Shown piece after piece: positions 58,310 through 64,000 of a stretch of DNA of 64,000 bases; within the stretch, counting starts at the first letter, position 1, and each line of letters begins with the position of its first letter. Origin of the DNA: Myxocyprinus asiaticus (taxonomy: Eukaryota; Chordata; Actinopteri; Cypriniformes; Catostomidae). Below the pieces are notes generated by a model. That model did not search any database. It saw nothing but the letters and a program-made list of their open reading frames with translations, and was not told the origin of the DNA. The stretch spans positions 24,550,826 through 24,614,825 of the forward strand of contig NC_059362.1 of the NCBI RefSeq assembly GCF_019703515.2. The letters run 5' to 3'. The position numbers and the translations under genes were made by a program.

Positions 58310-58462
58310 ACATGGACGAACAATGAACAATTTTATTTTTATTAACTAACATTAACAAAGATTAATAAATGCTATAAAAAATATATTGTTCATTGTTAGT
58401 TCATGATACCTAATGCGTAAACTTATTTTAACAAATTGAACCTTATTGTAAAGTATTAGCTG
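58310..58462 (-). repeat. Right arm of the MITE begun at 54832
   Basis: ATTGTTCATTGTTAGTTCAT and TTGAACCTTATTGTAAAGTA are the inverted complement of the 54832-54970 arm. The two arms are 3.3 kb apart with the 2.1-kb LTR-like unit and other DNA between them, consistent with later insertions into one MITE, though two independent fragments remain possible. Confidence 0.5.
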
Positions 58463-58464
58463 TA

Positions 58465-58895
58465 AAATTATAATGTTTTAGATGCTGTCAATACGTAAAT
58501 ATTGTATGTTTCAGTATTTATGTAAATGTAAGCAGATCACAAGTAGCAGAGTAACGTTGAGATCACGTTAGTTCAACATAACCAGTAAAGTCATACGAGT
58601 TTGAAACGACATGATGGTAAGTTAATAACGACAGAATTTTCATTTTTTGGGTAAACTTTTAGCTCTTATTGTAGGAATATGTTAGAACACGGTTTTAAGA
58701 ACTGACAAGACACTCCCCCTCATAGGCCTGAGAGGATAGTAGGACAGTAAATCAAACATACTTCCTTCTATCCCCTACTCCTCATTTAAACACAGAGACT
58801 AATTCATCCAGTCTCTGTGGGACTTTCCCCTTTCAGTAAAAAAGGGGGGATCAGCTTGAAAGTTTTATGTGTTTAGCTCAAATTCTAGTCATAAA
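58465..58895. other. Filler with a fragment of a common MITE
   Basis: 58590-58665 (AGTCATACGAGTTTGAAACG, TTTTTTGGGTAAACTTTTAG) is a reverse fragment of the 19190-19440 family. The rest is unremarkable. Confidence 0.45.
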
Positions 58896-59043
58896 TTTGA
58901 TTTAGACTTTTTTATTTATTTATTTAATCAGGGACAATACACATCAAGAAACATAATATAAATATTTAGCCAAGATAGCTAATTTTCATCTGTAGTCCCT
59001 GGGCAGCTTGATGTTAAAAAAGAAGAAGGAAAAGAAAGGAAAG

Positions 59044-59046
<3 letters not shown>

Positions 59047-59091
<45 letters not shown>
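59047..59091. repeat. (GA)n microsatellite
   Basis: GA run of ~44 bp inside the 3' part of the LINE. Confidence 0.97.
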
Positions 59092-59096
<5 letters not shown>

Positions 59097-61253
59097 TGTT
59101 ACAGTCACCCCTTATACCAGCTCTTGTATACCTTCCTGTTATTTTATAAATGTACTCCTTGAATATGGGTGGAGCAAAATCATTTACAATCTTAAAAACC
59201 AACACTGAATCAACAATTTTTATCAGATGTCCCCAGCTAAAAAAAGAATACTTAATTAAAATACCACAGTGATGGAAACTATCAACAAAGTTGATACGTT
59301 TCGTATAATACCTTAAGAGCTTGCTTATAGACAGTTTCAACAGGCTTAAGAATGTGTCCAAGTAGTCATGCAATATGTAATATGTGGAAGAATCTTAGCA
59401 TTCATGAATAACACTGCTGCCTCTTTAGTTGAGCTGTTTCTAATTAATCTAAATTTGGCTAGATTGACTTTCACTGTATTCACAAATTTCTTCACATGTT
59501 TTTTAAAAGAAAGCTGAGAATCAATTATTATTCCTAAATATTTAAATTTCCGTACTACATCAAGCTTCTGTCCCTGGACATATACTTCTGGTTCAATGTC
59601 AGAAATAGCTCTTTTTGTAAAAAAACATGCATACTGTTTTCTTGGCATTGAGATGCAAGTATGATTTGGTAAGCCATTTTGAAACCTGAACAATTGCAGA
59701 AGACAATATCTGTGCAGCCTTTTGCTTATTTTTTGCATGCACATAAATAAAATCATCATCAGCATACATTTGACAGGTAACATCCGATGGACAAATATTT
59801 GGAAGATCATTAACATTCAAATTGAACATCAATGGACCTAAAATAGACCCTTGTGGAACTCCAACATTATAATCTAAATATTCAAATGTTGTGTTGCACA
59901 CTCTTACACACTGTTTCCTATTGTCTGGGTAAGATTTAAACCACTTGATGGCACCAACTGGAAAATTTAAATTTGATAGCCTAGCAAGTAAAACATCAGG
60001 ATTTACAGTGTCAAATGCTTTTTTTTTTTTTTTTTTTAAATCTAGAAATATAGCACCAACTACATCCCCTTTGTCCATCTGTGCTTTAACAGTTTGCAGT
60101 TTCAGTAAAATAGTTTTTTTCTTCTGAAACCAAACTGCATGGGATGAAGAGAAATATGACTATTATTAAGATGTAAGACTAATTGTTCTGCTACCCATTT
60201 CTCAGCAACTTTAGACATGACTGGAAGAATGCTTATCGGTCTGCATGATTTCCAGATTTATAAATTGGTGTGACTACTCCATATTTCCATACAGTGGGAA
60301 AAATTCTATACGTTATTGGTAGGTTAGTGGCCTGGGTTAAAGGACATATAATTGATTATTTATGGGCTTTTGAAAAAGATCGAGTTTATTCAATTTATTT
60401 CTGGCCTTAGAATTCTTAAGAGAGCTAATAATCTTGTCCAGTGTTATTCTCTAATTTAAACACTGAGTCTGTGGACAAAAAGACTTTGTGAGAGTATTAA
60501 TTGAATCCACAAAATAATTAATAAAAATATCTGCTATCATACCATGATCATGAATATCTTTTCCTTCCAGCTCAAGTTCTATATCTCTCATTGGCTTTTT
60601 ATCATTTCCAGTTTGGTTTCTCAGATTTTCCCATATCAATTTTACATTCCCTCGTCCTTCCTCTAATATAGTAATACACAATTTTGCTTTAGCTTTTCTG
60701 ATTTCAGTGTAACTTATAAAAATTTCACTTTTCATGTTCCAATCTAGATTTAAGAAACTGTTTCAACGCATTATCTCTTTGTTTCATGATTAACCAAATG
60801 TTTTCATTTAGCCATGGAATTTTTCTTCCGAGGTTTACTTTTAATTTGTCTCATGAAGCTGTTATATTATTTTGAATAGTATTCATAAGAACACTGGCAT
60901 CCATTTCAGTACAGTTATAGGAAAAATGTTCTGTACAATTTATATCATCTAATGCCTTTCTCAAATTATTGACCTCACCTTTTGGTATTTTGAAATGACC
61001 AGATATTCTATTAATAGAATGACTGCCAAACAATTTCTTTGTCAATTTCCTTGCTATAAGTGTCAAATTATGATCAGACAACCCTGTAATCATATTGAAA
61101 CACTTTACTACATGATCGGGTTTATTACTAAGAAGATCTGGTTATCCGTGTGGGTCCCTTTACAAGTTGTGTCAAATCAAAACTGCTTGTTATATTTAAG
61201 TAAGATAACGTCTCGTAAAATCACAGGCCTTAAGAAGTTATATAATTTATCAT

Positions 61254-61575
61254 TGTGTTGATGGGGGTGTGTCCGAGTGACGTCTGTGGAGAGTGAGGCC
61301 AGGAGAGGAAGAATGGTAAGGACTGACTCCTGTGGGAAATCACCTCTAACAGCTGTTTTGTGTTGCAGTGAGAGCTGGAGAGGGATAAAAGGGCAATCCA
61401 AACTGCCGGAGGAGAGAGAGAGAGAGAGATGCACAAAGCTATGTGTGTGTCGCTGCTGAAACACATACCGCGTGTGAACTTTGAGTTATAAAAACAAAGT
61501 GTGAATAAAACTTACTTTATATTGTTTAGCCGGCTCCCGCTTCCTCCTTCAGAAGAATACAAGAGATTTGTAACA
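61254..61575 (+). mobile_element. Solo LTR (322 bp) inside the LINE endonuclease
   Basis: Begins TGTGTTGATGGGGG and ends GATTTGTAACA. It is flanked by a perfect 5-bp duplication, ATCAT (61249-61253 and 61576-61580). LINE endonuclease coding continues on both sides, which fixes the boundaries. GTGTGAATAAAACTTAC supplies a poly(A) signal in the plus orientation. Confidence 0.92.
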
Positions 61576-61874
61576 ATCATAAAAATCATTATTTGATGAA
61601 GGTGGTTGATAAGTACCAATAATTATAATAGGCATTTGTAGTGAGAGGGAAACATCTAGACCAATACATTCAAGATCAAATTCATAAACCAACTGTGTCT
61701 CAGTACATCGATGTTGTCCATAACATAAAACATAACACCCCCACCCCTACCCACGGATCTATTTCTTCTAAAAATATTATGACCAGGAACATGTAACATT
61801 GCTGATGGTGAGGTATAAGTTTAAATTTCGATGATCAGGAGGCAACATGGTAGCACCTGCCTGGCTACGCATTG

Positions 61875-64000
61875 CCATCTTTGCAGTCTGACAACCTGAG
61901 CAGACTAACAAAAGCTGGGTCTTGGCAGTTCAGTGGCATTGAGATAAAATTGTACTTTGAAAGGAATTCATTGTATTTGTGTAAATGAGTGCATACACGT
62001 GAGCTTCTAATACAAATCACATGTCCCTTGTTGAACATATAAACTTACATGTAAGGTTACTGTCCATGTGTTCCTAGCAGCTCACTGACATAAATCAAGG
62101 TAAACAGAATATACATGTGCAAATTATGTTGTATCAAGGCAAATCTATGTTTGGAGGCTCAAAAGAATATTTGTTTCATTGTTGTCATTTTATCCAAATA
62201 TGTAAGTGTGTTCTTTACTTCATAAACTTGTACCTTTTAATGTCATTAATCTTGTCTCTGATGCCAAGTTAAACATTAAGGTCACAATCAGCTCTTTGTG
62301 TTGATTGTTTTGTAAAAATATGCGTATGCAGCCTTAGTTTGGAGTGTTGGAACTCCACACAAGGCTTAAGCAAGCAGGACGATATTATTTATGAGTGTCT
62401 AACTCAGAGCAGGTGCCCAAAGGCTCTGACTCACTCATACCTAAAGAAACTGCAGGGCCTGGGAGACCTAAAGGTTTAGCTGCAAATCAGCACACCACAT
62501 ACAATTTTTACTTGCCAAGCCTTAACACTGTGTTTTACTGTGGCAATGATGAAGATGTCATAAAAATAAGACTCCATTACAACTCAGGACATGACTGACA
62601 GTTTGCTGGGAATTTTCCCAGTGATCAAACAAAGGTCTGGTTGTCACCTGTCTGGATCTGCGGATATGATAATTTATTTATTTTTTGGAAACAACTGGAG
62701 GTTTGTGAGGGCTTCTTAGTATCTAGCATTTTAATACCTGACTCGCTCTTCCAGTTTTCAGGTTTGCAGTCCTGGAAACATTTCTTGTTAATTAAGCATG
62801 TGTAAAAACATGACATGTCATGTGGGGGGCATTGCCAGTGTAAGGTGACATCGAAAACACCATGGGACCCTCTTAACAGGTCACAGAGCTGGCAAGAGTT
62901 TTTGATAAGGCACTCCATTAACAGAATTATCAGACTGAGAGCAGCTTCAGTCTCAGTATTGAGTGTCTTTCTGAGAAGACTGAGGACTTAGGACTGACAG
63001 AGAAATAACATGGAGATCTTTTTAGCTGGATTGCAACAGAGGATTTTTCTTTTTTTTTTTTAAAGAAGGGGATGTTTTTCAGGAATTAAGAGTTCAAGCA
63101 GTTTATGATTTCTAGGTGGGAGACAATTTTGCTGTGTTTCTTAAAGCACAAAAAAGAAAGACAATAGAGTTGAATGGCTTTTAGTCCATGTCTATTAGCT
63201 TTGAAGCCATCTATATGCTAGTTTTCCAAAATTCGCTTTAAGCAGTTTTTCTCTGGGAAAACGGACCAAAAAGCTTGATGACTCATCTTGCACTGGGCAG
63301 ATTTTTGTCCAATCAAATACTTTCTAGAATGAGAATTCACCTCCCCTTAATAATATAGTCTGATCTTATAAAAGTAACATGACTGTGGCATCCTTTTTGC
63401 TAAATTAAATTATGTGGTTCATGACACGTACAGTATAATCAGAATACCTGTTGTCTGAATGACTGCTGACAGCATTATGTTGTCCATTGCCATTTATTTA
63501 ACCTTATAATATTTTATTGCTGCATGCGAACATTTCAAGTTCAGTTTCACATTGTGTAGTGCAGTTGTAATTTCAAATAATCTAATTCAGAAAACAAAAC
63601 AACAATGCTACAGTATTAAGTTGAATCATTATATATGTGACTGAAGAAAATGTTTTATAAGTAGGCTGATTTTATAATATGAACTCAATCACTAACATTG
63701 AGAAATGTGTCATTCGTTACTCTGCGGAGTATAGCAATTGGCTGCTGTCACTGTTTGGATGCTAATGATTGGCAGAAGCCAGCAGCATGTTCCTCCTAAT
63801 CTTCCGACAGACGTTGGCAGGCACTTCCTGCTGCTAGCTACCATTTTTTTGCTAAACCCCCTCTGAATGTGATTCACCCAAACTTCGTTTTTCAACAGGA
63901 AGTACATCAACACTCGTCAAACGATTTCAAAAGGTCTTTTAAATGCTTTCATGAAAAGTCAAGTAATAGATTTTCATTTGTTGCTGTTCCACCTGGTGCC
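61875..64000. other. No gene or repeat recognised
   Basis: Moderately AT-rich, unique-looking DNA up to the window edge. T run at 63049-63061. Frames at 62395-62598 (plus), 62625-62918 (minus) and 63710-63913 (minus) have no recognised domains or clear splice context. An exon of a host gene cannot be excluded. Confidence 0.45.

Larger units (their letters stand above)
59014..61850 (-). pseudogene. LINE ORF2-like endonuclease-reverse transcriptase pseudogene
   Basis: Recognisable pieces on the minus strand: an endonuclease segment with a GGGV-type motif and a YQPPSSNNDFYD stretch next to the LTR insertion; GLSDHNLTLIARKLTKKLFG (60851-61093), the conserved SDH of the apurinic-like endonuclease; and the RT region 60078-59599 with FDTVNPDVLLARL, GVPQGSILGPLMF and the catalytic MYADDDFIYV (normally followed by a shorter side chain than the third D). 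Downstream, LGIIIDSQLSFKKHVKKF and ILPHITYC mark the C-terminal part. An A run at about 60022-60038 lies within the RT coding region, and several stops and frame changes separate the pieces (60451-60735, 59346-59816, 59014-59373). It cannot be translated intact. Confidence 0.88.
58905..61870 (-). mobile_element. LINE retrotransposon (endonuclease + RT), degenerate, split by an LTR
   Basis: On the minus strand the order is endonuclease (61870 to about 60990), linker, reverse transcriptase (about 60130-59600), C-terminal region (to 59014) and a 3' tail GTGTATTGTCCCTGATTAAA followed by AAATA units (58908-58930). The endonuclease is split by a 322-bp solo LTR (61254-61575). The 5' end is probably truncated. 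Clade not firmly assigned; the domain order and motifs fit the Jockey/I superfamily. Confidence 0.85.

Overview
The window looks like transposon-rich intergenic or intronic DNA from a teleost fish, most likely a cyprinid. The evidence is the repeat content: several Tc1-like transposons, a ZBED-type hAT element, a chromodomain Ty3/Gypsy element, a THAP-bearing TTAA-flanked element, cyprinid-type MITEs and very long (CA)n and (TA)n arrays. I found no intact host gene, no host exon series, no rRNA or free-standing tRNA gene, and no CRISPR or bacterial-type system. Every protein-like stretch I could identify belongs to a mobile element, and nearly all carry stops, frameshifts or deletions.

Layout. 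0-2 kb: a broken Tc1-like transposon, a (TA)n array and the first copy of a dispersed family ('family A'). 2-8 kb: short retroposon tails, foldback/MITE repeats and AT-rich filler. 8-11.2 kb: two 3' halves of one Tc1-like element in inverted orientation, the right half interrupted by a 2.05-kb unit with TG...CA ends and a 4-bp target duplication (probable solo LTR). 11.2-15.8 kb: a ~1.1-kb sequence present twice, the second copy split by another Tc1-like element. 16-18.5 kb: a retroposon tail, a deleted Tc1 derivative, a (TG)(TA)(CA) palindrome and a truncated Tc1-like end. 19-23.8 kb: MITEs, family A copy 2, and an element flanked by unusual ~63-bp direct repeats. 25.85-27.72 kb: a structurally complete small LTR retrotransposon (two LTRs, GCCCC duplication) with a repetitive proline-rich Gag-like frame and no pol. 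27.94-30.31 kb: a hAT element. 31-33.4 kb: family A copy 3 and MITEs. 33.6-39.3 kb: relatively repeat-poor DNA with possible conserved noncoding elements, plus retroposon tails at 36.6-37.9 kb. 39.4-44.4 kb: a ~5-kb inverted-repeat element apparently hosting a smaller inverted-repeat element, a THAP-bearing TTAA element and a solo LTR. 45.8-50.0 kb: a degenerate Ty3/Gypsy element lacking its integrase core. 52.6-58.5 kb: DNA-element ends around a TA-rich hairpin and the second 2.1-kb probable solo LTR. 58.9-61.87 kb: a degenerate LINE on the minus strand, split by a 322-bp solo LTR. The rest, to 64 kb, shows nothing I recognise.

The elements do not form a pathway; the order of nesting is a record of insertions. 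The most useful observations are the target-site duplications that fix element boundaries, the Tc1 foldback with an LTR inside it, the THAP element with a convergent spliced-looking exon, the pol-less LTR element, and the element flanked by long direct repeats. No previously undescribed functional system is demonstrated.
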